Origin: Saccharopolyspora elongata
GTDB taxonomy: Bacteria; Actinomycetota; Actinomycetes; Mycobacteriales; Pseudonocardiaceae
Assembly: GCF_004348985.1 (NCBI RefSeq)
Contig: NZ_SMKW01000007.1
Location: 124,001 to 188,000, forward strand
Length of the DNA: 64,000 bases
Direction of reading: 5' to 3'
The notes beneath the pieces are model-generated. The model was not told the DNA's origin and made no database searches. It worked only from the letters and a program-made list of their open reading frames with translations. Below, one piece after another: positions 28,707 to 37,556 of the stretch. A program made the translations under genes and the position numbers. Numbering within the stretch: position 1 is the stretch's first letter; every line of letters starts with the position of its first letter.

Positions 28707-29669
28707 TCAGGATCCCTGGCGCTGCCGGGTGAACTCCCAAGCGTCCCGCACGATCACCTCGAGGTCGGCGCGCCGCGGCGTCCAGCCCAGTTCCTCCCGC
28801 GCGCGCTGGCTCGACGCCACCAGCGTCGCCGGGTCACCGGCCCGGCGCGGCGCGACCTTCGCCGGGATCGGGTGGCCGGTCACCTCGCGGCAGGTGTCGA
28901 TCACCTGCTTGACGGAGAAGCCGGTGCCGTTGCCGAGGTTGTAGATCCGGTGCCGGCCCGGGGCGGCGCTCTCCAGCGCCAGCAGGTGGGCGTCGGCGAG
29001 GTCGGTGACGTGGATGTAGTCGCGGACGCAGGTGCCGTCGGCGGTGGGCCAGTCCTCGCCGAAGATCTGCACCTGCTCCCGCTGGCCGAGCGCGACCTGC
29101 AGCACGATCGGGATCAGGTGCGTCTCGACCGTGTGCCGCTCGCCGAACGCCCCGTGCGCGCCGGCGACGTTGAAGTACCGCAGGCTGACCGCGCCGATGC
29201 CGTGGGCGGCGGCGTAGGACGTGATCGCGTGGTCGATCGCCAGCTTCGTCGCGCCGTAGGTGTTCGTCGGGCGCGTCGCGGTGTCCTCGGTGATCGGCGT
29301 GACCTCCGGCTCGCCGTAGGTCGCGGCGGTGGAGGAGAACACCAGCCGCGGCGTGCCGTGCTCGCGCATCGCGTCCAGCAGCCGCAGCGAGGTGACCACG
29401 TTGCCCTGCCAGTACTTCTGCGGATCCTGCATGGATTCGCCGACCAGCGACTTCGCCGCGAAGTGCAGCACGCCATCGAACGGCTCCGAGAGCAGCTCGC
29501 TCGCCGCCGTCGAGATGTCGGCCTCGACGAACTTGCAGCCGTCCGGGACCGCGTCGGCGTGCCCAGTGGACAGGTCGTCGACCACGACGACCTCGTGGCC
29601 GGCTTCCACCAAGCGCGCCGCGCACACGCTTCCGACGTAGCCTGCGCCGCCTGTGACGAGGAGCTTCAC
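28707..29669 (-). CDS. galE: UDP-glucose 4-epimerase GalE
   Basis: A 320-residue extended SDR that interconverts UDP-glucose and UDP-galactose. It has the NAD loop GGAGYVGS, the catalytic Ser/Thr segment FSSTAATYG, the YxxxK motif ([11 protein letters not shown]) and the [10 protein letters not shown] substrate segment. ATG 29669. It lies 72 bp downstream of galK on the same strand, so dtxR-galK-galE forms an apparent operon; corynebacteria carry dtxR next to galE too. It supplies UDP-galactose for the arabinogalactan-type envelope and the Leloir pathway. Confidence 0.95.
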   Translation of the reverse strand: MKLLVTGGAGYVGSVCAARLVEAGHEVVVVDDLSTGHADAVPDGCKFVEADISTAASELLSEPFDGVLHFAAKSLVGESMQDPQKYWQGNVVTSLRLLDAMREHGTPRLVFSSTAATYGEPEVTPITEDTATRPTNTYGATKLAIDHAITSYAAAHGIGAVSLRYFNVAGAHGAFGERHTVETHLIPIVLQVALGQREQVQIFGEDWPTADGTCVRDYIHVTDLADAHLLALESAAPGRHRIYNLGNGTGFSVKQVIDTCREVTGHPIPAKVAPRRAGDPATLVASSQRAREELGWTPRRADLEVIVRDAWEFTRQRQGS

Positions 29670-29741
29670 CTGCGTACTGCCTTCCGTGGGAGATCTTCTG
29701 AGGGCGCCGTCAACCGGCAGGCGGGAGCGGTCGCCCGGTGG

Positions 29742-30920
29742 TCACCGGTCCCGCCCCGCACCGGCGGAGGGTACCGCTGTGAACAAGCGGGGCGCCGCGA
29801 GGTGCTGACCCTCGAAAGCGTCCCGGACGGCGCGCTCGATGCGGTGCCTGTCGTCGACCCGCACCAGCGCGATCGCCGAGCCCCCGAAGCCGCCGCCGAT
29901 CATCCGGGAGCCCAGTGCACCGGCGGCCAACGCGCTGTCCACCACGAGGTCCAGCTCGGGGCTGGAAACCCGGTAGTCGTCGCGGAGGCTGGCGTGGGAG
30001 GCGATCAGCAGCGGGCCGATCTCGGCGTACCGCCCGGCGCGGAGTTCGTCCACAGTGGCCAGCACCCGGTCGTTCTCGGTGACGATGTGCCGGACAAGCG
30101 GTCGGAGTTCTTCCGGAAGCTTCGGCAGGGTCGTCGCGAGGTCATCGCCGGGCACGTCGCGAAGTGCTTTGATCCCCAGCAGTTCCGCCGCGCGTTCGCA
30201 GCCCTGCCGCCGCTGTCCGTAACCGGACTCGCTGTGCGAGTGCTTCACGCGAGTGTCGATCACCAGCAGCTCCAGGCCGGCGCTTCGGGGATCGAACGGG
30301 ATCTGCTCGGAGTCGCCGGAGCGGACGTCGTAGAACAGCGCGTGTTCCGCGGTGCAGGCCAGCGACGCGGTCTGGTCGAGCAGGCCGGTCGGCGCCCCGG
30401 CGAAGTCGTTCTCCGCACGCTGCACCAAGCGCGCGATCTCGCCCAGGCTCGGGGCGTTCGGCTCGCCAGGCGCCAGCTGCGCGGTGTCGAGCAGCGCCAG
30501 CGCCACCGCGCACTCCAGGGCGTGGGAGGACGACAGCCCGGCACCGGTCGGCACCTCGCCGACGATCACCAGGTCGGCGCCGCCGAGCGGGAACCCGGCC
30601 TCGCGCAGGGCCCATGCGACGCCGGCCGGGTAGGCGACCCAGCCGGTGGTGGTGCCGGGGCTCAGCTCGTCGATCGACACGACGGGCGCGCGGTGCACTC
30701 GTCCGTCGCTGCCGAGAGTGGCGACGGAGAGGAGCCGGTCGGGACGGGGACGGATCGCGACGGCGGTGCGGTGCGGCAGGGCGAAGGGGAGCACGAACCC
30801 GTCGTTGTAGTCGGTGTGCTCTCCGATCAGGTTCACCCGCCCAGGGGCGGCCCAGACCGCGCTCGCCGCGCCGCCGTGCTCGTCGGTGAACAACGCCGCC
30901 GCGCGGTCCGCCGGATTCAC
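29742..30920 (-). CDS. galK: Galactokinase GalK
   Basis: A 392-residue GHMP kinase that phosphorylates galactose at C1 with ATP. The signature GRVNLIGEHTDYN, the phosphate-binding loop PTGAGLSSSHALE and the C-terminal GGGFGGSAIAL are all intact. Start GTG 30920 overlaps the dtxR stop in a GTGA arrangement, which gives strong translational coupling to an iron regulator. Length is normal. Downstream galE completes part of the Leloir pathway; no galT is visible here. Confidence 0.94.
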   Translation of the reverse strand: MNPADRAAALFTDEHGGAASAVWAAPGRVNLIGEHTDYNDGFVLPFALPHRTAVAIRPRPDRLLSVATLGSDGRVHRAPVVSIDELSPGTTTGWVAYPAGVAWALREAGFPLGGADLVIVGEVPTGAGLSSSHALECAVALALLDTAQLAPGEPNAPSLGEIARLVQRAENDFAGAPTGLLDQTASLACTAEHALFYDVRSGDSEQIPFDPRSAGLELLVIDTRVKHSHSESGYGQRRQGCERAAELLGIKALRDVPGDDLATTLPKLPEELRPLVRHIVTENDRVLATVDELRAGRYAEIGPLLIASHASLRDDYRVSSPELDLVVDSALAAGALGSRMIGGGFGGSAIALVRVDDRHRIERAVRDAFEGQHLAAPRLFTAVPSAGAGRDR

Positions 30921-31612
30921 TTGGTGCGCACCATGACCGCGTGCGCGATGCTGACCGACAGCTCGGTGCTGCCGTTCTGGCCGCGGACCTCGATCGGCTT
31001 GTTCGGCCCGACCACCGACATGATCTCCACCTCGTTGCCCGGCACGACGCCGACGTCCTTCAGTTCGGTCATCAGGTCGGGGTCGAGCTGGACGTGCTCG
31101 GCGATGCGGCGGATGACGGCGCGGCCCCCGCCGTTGCGGGCGATCTCGTCGACCCGCTGCAGGTCGCCGTCGGCCGGCGCCTCGACGTGGTCCACGCCGA
31201 GCTCGTCGAGCCCCGGGATCGGGTTGCCGTAGGGCGAGGTCGTGGGACCACCGAGCAGCTTGACGAGCTTGCGCTCGACGGCTTCGCTCATCACGTGCTC
31301 CCAGCGGCACGCTTCATTGTGGACGTGCTCCCACTCGAGGCCGATCACGTCGACGAGAAGCCGTTCGGCGAGGCGGTGCTTGCGCATCACGCTGATCGCG
31401 CGGGCGCGGCCGGCCTTGGTGAGTTCGAGGTGGCGGTCCTCGGCGACGGTCAGCAGCCCGTCGCGTTCCATGCGGGCGACCGTCTGGCTCACCGTGGGGC
31501 CGCTCTGCTCCAACCGTTCGGCGATGCGGGCCCGGAGCGGAACCACGCCCTCTTCTTCGAGGTCGTAGATGGTGCGGAGGTACATCTCAGTGGTATCGAT
31601 GAGATCGTTCAC
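30917..31612 (-). CDS. ideR: Iron-dependent repressor of the DtxR/IdeR family
   Basis: A 231-residue metal-dependent repressor. The N-terminus (NDLIDTTEMYLRTIYDLEEE) with HTH RLEQSGPTVSQTVARMER is almost that of mycobacterial IdeR, followed by the metal-binding domain (HNEACRWEHVMSEAVERKL, HVEAPADGD) and an SH3-like C-terminal domain. GTG 31612 fits the IdeR start and has GGGGAG upstream; an upstream extension of nine codons is rejected. With Fe2+ it should repress siderophore and iron-uptake genes. No DtxR-box was noticed in the window. Confidence 0.94.
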   Translation of the reverse strand: MNDLIDTTEMYLRTIYDLEEEGVVPLRARIAERLEQSGPTVSQTVARMERDGLLTVAEDRHLELTKAGRARAISVMRKHRLAERLLVDVIGLEWEHVHNEACRWEHVMSEAVERKLVKLLGGPTTSPYGNPIPGLDELGVDHVEAPADGDLQRVDEIARNGGGRAVIRRIAEHVQLDPDLMTELKDVGVVPGNEVEIMSVVGPNKPIEVRGQNGSTELSVSIAHAVMVRTK

Positions 31613-31734
31613 GTCGGCTCCCCATTCAGTCCCAACCACGATGCTAGTCGCCCCGGGCGACAGCGGTCAGTGGTCCGGGAGTTGACTTCCAGGATTTCCG
31701 ACAGACCTCGTCGCCGGGCTACGAAAGGGCCGTC

Positions 31735-32586
31735 ATGCATCCTTTGATCAGTACTGATGATCTCATGGCCGCGTTGCGGCGGCAGCCGCCCCCGACGCTC
31801 CTCGACGTCCGGTGGTCGCTGCTCGGGCCGCCGGGCCGGGAGGACTACGAAAAGGGGCATCTGCCCGGTGCGGTGTTCGTCGATCTGGACGCCGAGCTTG
31901 CGGCCGAACCGGGCCCCGAGGGACGCCATCCGCTGCCAGACCCGGCCGACCTGGAGGCGGTGTTCCGCAGGGCGGGCGTCGACGCCGAGCGCCCGGTGGT
32001 CGTCTACGACGCGGACAACGGTTCGGTGGCGGCCCGCGCTTGGTGGCTGCTGCGCTGGGCGGGGCACGAGTCGGTGGCGGTGCTCGACGGCGGCTACGCG
32101 GCCTGGGTGGCGGCGGGGCAAACCACGACGACGGACCTGCCGCAGCCCGCGGAGGGCGACTTCCGGGTCCGGCCGGGCTCGATGCCGGTGGTGGATGCGG
32201 ACGCCGCTGGCCGGCTCGCCAGGGAAGGCACGTTGCTGGACGCCCGTGCGCCGGAGCGCTATCGCGGCGACGTCGAGCCGGTGGATCCGCGGGCCGGGCA
32301 CATTCCGGGCGCGCTGAACGCGCCGTTCGCGGCGCACGTGGCGGAATCCGGCCGGTGGCGGTCCCCTGCGGAGCTGGCGAAGCACTTCGCCGACCTGGGC
32401 GTCGATGCGGCGGGCCCGGTCGGGGCGTACTGCGGGTCGGGCGTGACCGCCTGTTCGGTCCTGCTCGCGCTGGAGCACGCGGGTTTGTCCGGCCGGCAGC
32501 GCCCGGCGATGCTGTACGCGGGCTCGTGGTCGAACTGGTCGGCGGACCCGGCGAGGCCGACTGCGACCGGATCGGAGGCCGGATGA
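31735..32586 (+). CDS. Thiosulfate/3-mercaptopyruvate sulfurtransferase (tandem rhodanese)
   Basis: A 283-residue two-domain rhodanese. The N-terminal domain is non-catalytic; the C-terminal domain carries the active Cys233 in AYCGSGVTACS, the CGSGVT loop typical of 3-mercaptopyruvate sulfurtransferases (SseA) rather than the CRKGVT of thiosulfate enzymes. ATG 31735. It is divergent from the iron-regulator gene and 75 bp upstream of acuC. It moves sulfane sulfur to thiols or cyanide. Confidence 0.92.
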   Translation: MHPLISTDDLMAALRRQPPPTLLDVRWSLLGPPGREDYEKGHLPGAVFVDLDAELAAEPGPEGRHPLPDPADLEAVFRRAGVDAERPVVVYDADNGSVAARAWWLLRWAGHESVAVLDGGYAAWVAAGQTTTTDLPQPAEGDFRVRPGSMPVVDADAAGRLAREGTLLDARAPERYRGDVEPVDPRAGHIPGALNAPFAAHVAESGRWRSPAELAKHFADLGVDAAGPVGAYCGSGVTACSVLLALEHAGLSGRQRPAMLYAGSWSNWSADPARPTATGSEAG

Positions 32587-32661
32587 CAGATCGTTCCGCC
32601 GGTGCGCGCGGGTGACTCGGAACACTGTGTTGGTCGACACAGGGCAGGTAGCGTCCGGGGC

Positions 32662-33837
32662 ATGGGTTCTCAGTGCGCGGTCGTGTGGGACGAGTCGGTG
32701 CTCGGCTACGACCTGGGTGGGCAACACCCGCTGCATCCGATCAGGCTGGAGCTGACCATGCGGCTGGCCCGTGAGCTCGGGGTGCTCGACGGCGTCGAGA
32801 CGATCAAGCCCGAACCGGCCACCGACGCGGACCTGGAGCGCGTGCACACCGCCGAATACATGGCGGCGGTGCGCTCGGCGCCGATGGCGGGCTGGGAGGT
32901 CGGCCACGGGCTGGGCACCGACGACAACCCGATCTTCGACCGGATGCACGAGGCATCGGCGCTGATCGCGGGCGCCTCGATCCGGGCGGCCGAGCAGATC
33001 GTGTCGGGCAAGGCCGACCGGGCGGTCAACATCGCCGGCGGACTGCACCACGCGATGGCCGACCGCGCGGCGGGCTTCTGCGTCTACAACGACTGCTCGG
33101 TGGCCATCGCGTGGATGCTGGAGCAGGGCGTGGAGCGCATCGCCTACCTCGACGTCGACGTGCACCACGGGGACGGCGTGCAGGCGTCGTTCTACGACGA
33201 CCCGCGGGTCATGACCATCTCGTTGCACCAGCACCCGCTGACGCTCTGGCCGGGCACCGGGTTCTCCACGGAGATCGGCTCCGGTGGGGCCGACGGCACC
33301 GCCGTGAACATCCCGCTGCCGCCGGGCACGGGTGACGCCGACTGGCGACGGGCCTTCCACGCGGTGGTGCCGTCGGTGCTCGACGCGTTCCGGCCGCAGG
33401 TGCTGGTGACGCAGTGCGGCGCGGACGCGCACCGGGAAGACCCGCTGGCGGACCTGTCGATGAGCGTCGACGGGCAGCGTGCGACCTACCAGGACCTGCG
33501 GGAACTCGCCGACAGCTACGCGGGCGGCAAGTGGCTGGCGCTGGGCGGCGGTGGCTACTCGCTGTTCCGGGTGGTGCCGCGCGCCTGGACGCACCTGCTG
33601 GCGACGCTGCTGGACCGCGACCTCGACCCGGAGACGACCATCCCGGAGGACTGGATCGCGCACACCGTGCGCGTCGCGGACAACGTTCCGCTGCCGACTT
33701 CGATGACCGACGGGGCCGACCCGGCCTTCCAGCGGTGGTCGGGGGTCACCGCGTCCGCGGTGGACACCTCGATTCGCGACACCCGGCACGCGGTGTTTCC
33801 GTTGCATGGTCTCGACCCGGTCGACAGCCGCGACTGA
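32662..33837 (+). CDS. acuC: Acetoin utilization protein AcuC-type deacetylase (class I HDAC fold)
   Basis: A 391-residue zinc-dependent deacetylase. GGLHHA with the active-site His pair, the zinc-binding DVDVHHGDGVQ, and CGADAHREDPLADL are intact, and GGGGYSLFRVVPRAW ends the catalytic core. ATG 32662 is chosen over 20 upstream in-frame residues. It is followed within 10 bp by a PatA-type acetyltransferase gene, so the pair can add and remove acetyl groups on acyl-CoA synthetases. It sits with rhodanese upstream. Confidence 0.92.
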   Translation: MGSQCAVVWDESVLGYDLGGQHPLHPIRLELTMRLARELGVLDGVETIKPEPATDADLERVHTAEYMAAVRSAPMAGWEVGHGLGTDDNPIFDRMHEASALIAGASIRAAEQIVSGKADRAVNIAGGLHHAMADRAAGFCVYNDCSVAIAWMLEQGVERIAYLDVDVHHGDGVQASFYDDPRVMTISLHQHPLTLWPGTGFSTEIGSGGADGTAVNIPLPPGTGDADWRRAFHAVVPSVLDAFRPQVLVTQCGADAHREDPLADLSMSVDGQRATYQDLRELADSYAGGKWLALGGGGYSLFRVVPRAWTHLLATLLDRDLDPETTIPEDWIAHTVRVADNVPLPTSMTDGADPAFQRWSGVTASAVDTSIRDTRHAVFPLHGLDPVDSRD

Positions 33838-33847
33838 GGAGTCCGAA

Positions 33848-36532
33848 GTGGACGGAGTAGTGGAGCAGCAGGAAGCAGCCACCCCGCGGGCGGACTACCC
33901 CCGCCGGTGGGAGGCGGACGTGGTGCTGTCCGATGGCGGCACCGTGCACCTGCGGCCGATAACCGAAGCCGATGCCGAGAAGCTGGTGGCCTTCCACGGA
34001 CGGCTCAGCGACCGGACCAGGTACTACCGCTACTTCGGCCCGTACCCGCGGATGCCCCAGCGCGACGTGGAGCGGTTCACCCGCGTCGACTACGTCGACC
34101 GCGTCGCGCTGGTGGCGCTGCTCGGCGACGACATCGTGGCGGTGGGCCGCTACGACAGGCTCGGCGAGCAGCAGTCGGCCGAGGTCGCGTTCGTGGTGCA
34201 GGACCAGCACCAGGGGCGCGGCCTGGGATCGATCCTGCTGGAGCACCTGGCCGCCGCGGCGCGGGAACGCGGGCTGCGGCGCTTCGTGGCCGAGGTGCTC
34301 GCCGAGAACTCGACCATGGTCCGGGTCTTCCGCGACGCCGGTTACCAGGTGAGCCGGGCCATGGAAGAGGGCGTGGTGCACCTGGAGTTCGACATCGACC
34401 CGACAGAGGAGTCGGTGGCCGTGGCCCGCGCCCGCGAGCAGGCGGCCGAGGCCCGCAGCGTGCACAACCTGCTGCGGCCGCGTTCGGTGGCGGTGATCGG
34501 GGCGTCCACCGACCACGCCAAGATCGGTCACGCGGTGCTGACCAACCTGCTCACGGCGGACTTCACCGGCCCGGTCTACCCGGTCAACCCGGAGCACCGC
34601 TCGGTGCGCGGCGTGCGCGCCTACCCCTCGGTGCTCGACATCCCCGACGAGGTCGACCTGGCGGTGGTGGCGATTCCGGCCGCCGGCGTGACCGGGGTGC
34701 TCGACGACTGCCTGGCCAAGGGCGTGAAGGCCCTGGTCATCGTCAGTGCCGGGTTCAGCGAGGCCGGCCCGGACGGCCGCGAGGTGGAACGCGAGATGGT
34801 GCGGGCGGCGCGCGTGCACGGCATGCGCGTGGTCGGCCCCAACGCGCTGGGCGTGGTCAACACCGACCCGGAGTTCCGGCTGAACGCGAGCCTGGCGCCG
34901 CAGCTGCCCGGCCGCGGCCGCACCGGCTTCTTCTGCCAGTCCGGTGCTCTCGGGGTGGCGATCCTGGCCACCGCGACCGAGCGCGGCCTCGGGCTGTCGA
35001 CGTTCGTCTCGGCGGGCAACCGCGCCGACGTGTCCGGCAACGACCTGCTGCAGTACTGGCAGACCGACCCGGCCACCGATGTCGTGCTGCTGTACCTCGA
35101 GTCCTTCGGCAACCCGCGCAAGTTCGGCCGGTTGGCGCGGCGGCTGGCGCGCAGCAAGCCGGTCGTGGTGGTGAAGTCGGGTCGCAACGCGGTGCGTCCC
35201 GGCTTGGCGGCCACGTCGGTGCAGATCGACGAGACCAGCGTGCAGGCGTTGTTCGAGCAGTCCGGCGTCATCCGGGTCGAGTCGGTTGCGCAGATGTTCG
35301 ACACCGCGTTGCTGCTGGCGCACCAGCCGTTGCCACAGGGCGACCGGGTCGCGATCGTGGGCAACTCCTCGGCGCTGGGCATGATCGCCGCCGACGTGGC
35401 GCAGGCGCAGCAGCTGGAACTGGCCTGCGACCCGGTCGACGTGGGTGCGTCGGCGGGGCCGGAGGAGTTCGCGGCGGCGGTCCGCGACGCCGCCTTGCGC
35501 CCGGACGTCGACGCGTTGGTGACGGTGTTCGCCCCGCCGGTGGCGGTTCCCGGCACCGCGTACGCCCGCGCCTTGCGGGAGGCGTTGCAGGAAGCCGGTG
35601 TCGCGCGTTCGAAGCCGGTGGTGACCACGTTCCTGGCCGCCGAAGGCGTACCCGACGAGCTCGTGGTTCCCGGCCCGGACGGATTGACCGGCAAGGGCTC
35701 GGTGCCGTCCTACCCGAGCCCGGAGCGGTCGGTGCTGGCGCTCGCGCGGGTCACCAGGTACGCGCAGTGGCGCGCCGCGCCGAAGGGGCATTTCGTGCGG
35801 CCGCCGGAGATCGACGAGGACCGGGCGCGGGCGCTGGTCGACGGCTGGCTCGCGGAGGGCATCACCGGCCTCGACGACGCCCGGGCGGTGCGGCTGCTCG
35901 GCTGCTACGGCATCGACCTGGTGCCGTTCCGCCTGGTCACCGGCGTCGAAGAGGCCGTCGCGGTGGCGGAGGAGCTGGGCTACCCGGTGGCGCTGAAGTC
36001 GGCGAGCGATCAACTGCGGCACCGCAACGATCTGGTGGGGGTCCGGCTCGACCTGGGCAGCGCCCATGCCGTGCGGTCGGCGTACGCCGATATCCGGCAG
36101 GTCTCGGGGCTCGACGAGGTCTACGTGCAACGCATGGCGGCCCGGGGCACTTCGTGCGTCATCGACCTGACCGAGGACCCGTCGTTCGGCACCCTGGTGT
36201 CGTTCGGCCTTTCCGGGGTGGCCAGCGAATTGCTCGGGGACAAGGCGTACCGCGCGCTGCCGCTGTCCGATGTGGACGTCTCTGCGCTGGTGCGCGCGCC
36301 TCGGGCGGCGCCGCTGCTGGCCGGGTACCGGGGTACCGAACCGGCCGATCTCGCGGCGCTGGAGGACCTCGTGCTGCGGGTGGCGACGCTGGCCGAGGAC
36401 CTGCCGGAGGTTCGAGACCTGGCGTTGCAGCCGGTGCTCGCCTCGCCGACGGGTGCCGTGGTCGCCGGGGCCAGGGTCGGCATCAGGGCGTCGCCGGCGG
36501 CGCTGGACGCCGGTCCGCGGCGGCTTCGCTGA
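33848..36532 (+). CDS. PatA-type protein lysine acetyltransferase: GNAT domain fused to an NDP-forming acyl-CoA synthetase-like domain
   Basis: An 894-residue fusion. An N-terminal GNAT domain (about residues 20-175, acetyl-CoA loop QDQHQGRGLGS) is followed by a CoA-binding Rossmann domain (SVAVIGASTDHAKIGH), a ligase domain and a C-terminal ATP-grasp part (YPVALKSASDQLRHR). The phosphoryl-transfer histidine loop of active synthetases (SHTGALAG-like) is replaced by ATSVQIDETS, so the synthetase part is probably a sensor, as in Streptomyces PatA with the same N-terminal GNAT order. GTG 33848 has GAGGAG upstream; an ATG at 33806 would overlap acuC. Confidence 0.88.
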   Translation: MDGVVEQQEAATPRADYPRRWEADVVLSDGGTVHLRPITEADAEKLVAFHGRLSDRTRYYRYFGPYPRMPQRDVERFTRVDYVDRVALVALLGDDIVAVGRYDRLGEQQSAEVAFVVQDQHQGRGLGSILLEHLAAAARERGLRRFVAEVLAENSTMVRVFRDAGYQVSRAMEEGVVHLEFDIDPTEESVAVARAREQAAEARSVHNLLRPRSVAVIGASTDHAKIGHAVLTNLLTADFTGPVYPVNPEHRSVRGVRAYPSVLDIPDEVDLAVVAIPAAGVTGVLDDCLAKGVKALVIVSAGFSEAGPDGREVEREMVRAARVHGMRVVGPNALGVVNTDPEFRLNASLAPQLPGRGRTGFFCQSGALGVAILATATERGLGLSTFVSAGNRADVSGNDLLQYWQTDPATDVVLLYLESFGNPRKFGRLARRLARSKPVVVVKSGRNAVRPGLAATSVQIDETSVQALFEQSGVIRVESVAQMFDTALLLAHQPLPQGDRVAIVGNSSALGMIAADVAQAQQLELACDPVDVGASAGPEEFAAAVRDAALRPDVDALVTVFAPPVAVPGTAYARALREALQEAGVARSKPVVTTFLAAEGVPDELVVPGPDGLTGKGSVPSYPSPERSVLALARVTRYAQWRAAPKGHFVRPPEIDEDRARALVDGWLAEGITGLDDARAVRLLGCYGIDLVPFRLVTGVEEAVAVAEELGYPVALKSASDQLRHRNDLVGVRLDLGSAHAVRSAYADIRQVSGLDEVYVQRMAARGTSCVIDLTEDPSFGTLVSFGLSGVASELLGDKAYRALPLSDVDVSALVRAPRAAPLLAGYRGTEPADLAALEDLVLRVATLAEDLPEVRDLALQPVLASPTGAVVAGARVGIRASPAALDAGPRRLR

Positions 36533-36586
36533 CCGCTGCGACACGGCACACTGCCCGAAACTGGCTGGTTCCGTTAATCTGGCGGC

Positions 36587-37501
36587 GTGGACGAGCAGAC
36601 CGTCGAGAACAACGCCGAGAACGGTTCGGGCGACCGGGCTTCGCTGGTGCTCGGGCAGGTTTCGGCCGGCGCGCACCGGCTGACCGTGCGCGCCACCAAG
36701 CAGGACGATCCCGCCAGTCCGGTGGTCGTCCTGCTCCCCGCGATGGGCGTGCCCGCCAGGTACTACCGCCCGTTCGTCGCCGATCTCCACGCCCAGGGCC
36801 TGGCGGTGGTGACCTTCGACGTGCGCGGGCAGGGCGAGAGCAAGCCGTCGGCCGCCCGCGGCGTGCGTTTCGGCTACCAGAGCTTGATCGACGACGTGGA
36901 TGCCGTGCTCGATCTTGTCGACGCTGCTTTCCCGCAGGCGCCGCGTTTCCTCCTCGGGCACAGCCTGGGTGGCCAGATCGCGCTGCTGCACGCGGCATGC
37001 CGTCCGGACCGGGTGCAGGGCGTGGCGCTGGTGGCTTCCGGTTCGGTGTGGTTCGGGAGTTTCCCCGGGATGTACAAGCTCCGCACCCTGTTCGGCACGC
37101 AGCTGGTGGCGGCCGCGTCGGCGCTGCTCGGCTACTGGCCCGGCCACCGGTTCGGCTTCGGCGGCCGCCAAGCGACCGACCTGATGCAGGACTGGGCGCG
37201 GCAGGCCCGCACCGGCCGTTACCGGCTCAACGGCTCGACGACCGAGTACGAGGCGGCGCTGCGGGAAGTCCGGCAGCCGCTGCTGACCGTCAGCGTCGCG
37301 GGCGACCGGCTGGCCCCGAAGTCCTCAGTGGACCACCTGGCGGCGAAAGCCGGGCGGGCGCCGCGCACCGACAAGCACTACACCCGGGCGGCGTCCGGCG
37401 CGGAGAACCTGGGCCACTTCAACTGGGTGCGCAACGGCGGCGAACTGTCCCGCTGGGTCCGGGACTGGATCGCCGCCGTCGATTCCTCGGTGCACGCCTA
37501 G
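36587..37501 (+). CDS. Alpha/beta-hydrolase
   Basis: A 304-residue soluble hydrolase. VVVLLPAMGVPARYYRPF supplies the oxyanion strand, GHSLGGQ the nucleophile serine, and the AENLGHFNWVR segment a candidate catalytic histidine. The N-terminal ~20 residues are acidic and variable. GTG 36587 starts it, 54 bp after the acetyltransferase gene. It resembles the serine-aminopeptidase/lysophospholipase-like group; the substrate is unknown. Confidence 0.85.
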   Translation: MDEQTVENNAENGSGDRASLVLGQVSAGAHRLTVRATKQDDPASPVVVLLPAMGVPARYYRPFVADLHAQGLAVVTFDVRGQGESKPSAARGVRFGYQSLIDDVDAVLDLVDAAFPQAPRFLLGHSLGGQIALLHAACRPDRVQGVALVASGSVWFGSFPGMYKLRTLFGTQLVAAASALLGYWPGHRFGFGGRQATDLMQDWARQARTGRYRLNGSTTEYEAALREVRQPLLTVSVAGDRLAPKSSVDHLAAKAGRAPRTDKHYTRAASGAENLGHFNWVRNGGELSRWVRDWIAAVDSSVHA

Positions 37502-37556
37502 CGAGATCGCGGAAGCCGATCGCTTCGGTGGGGCGGGAGATCCGCCCCACCGGGCG

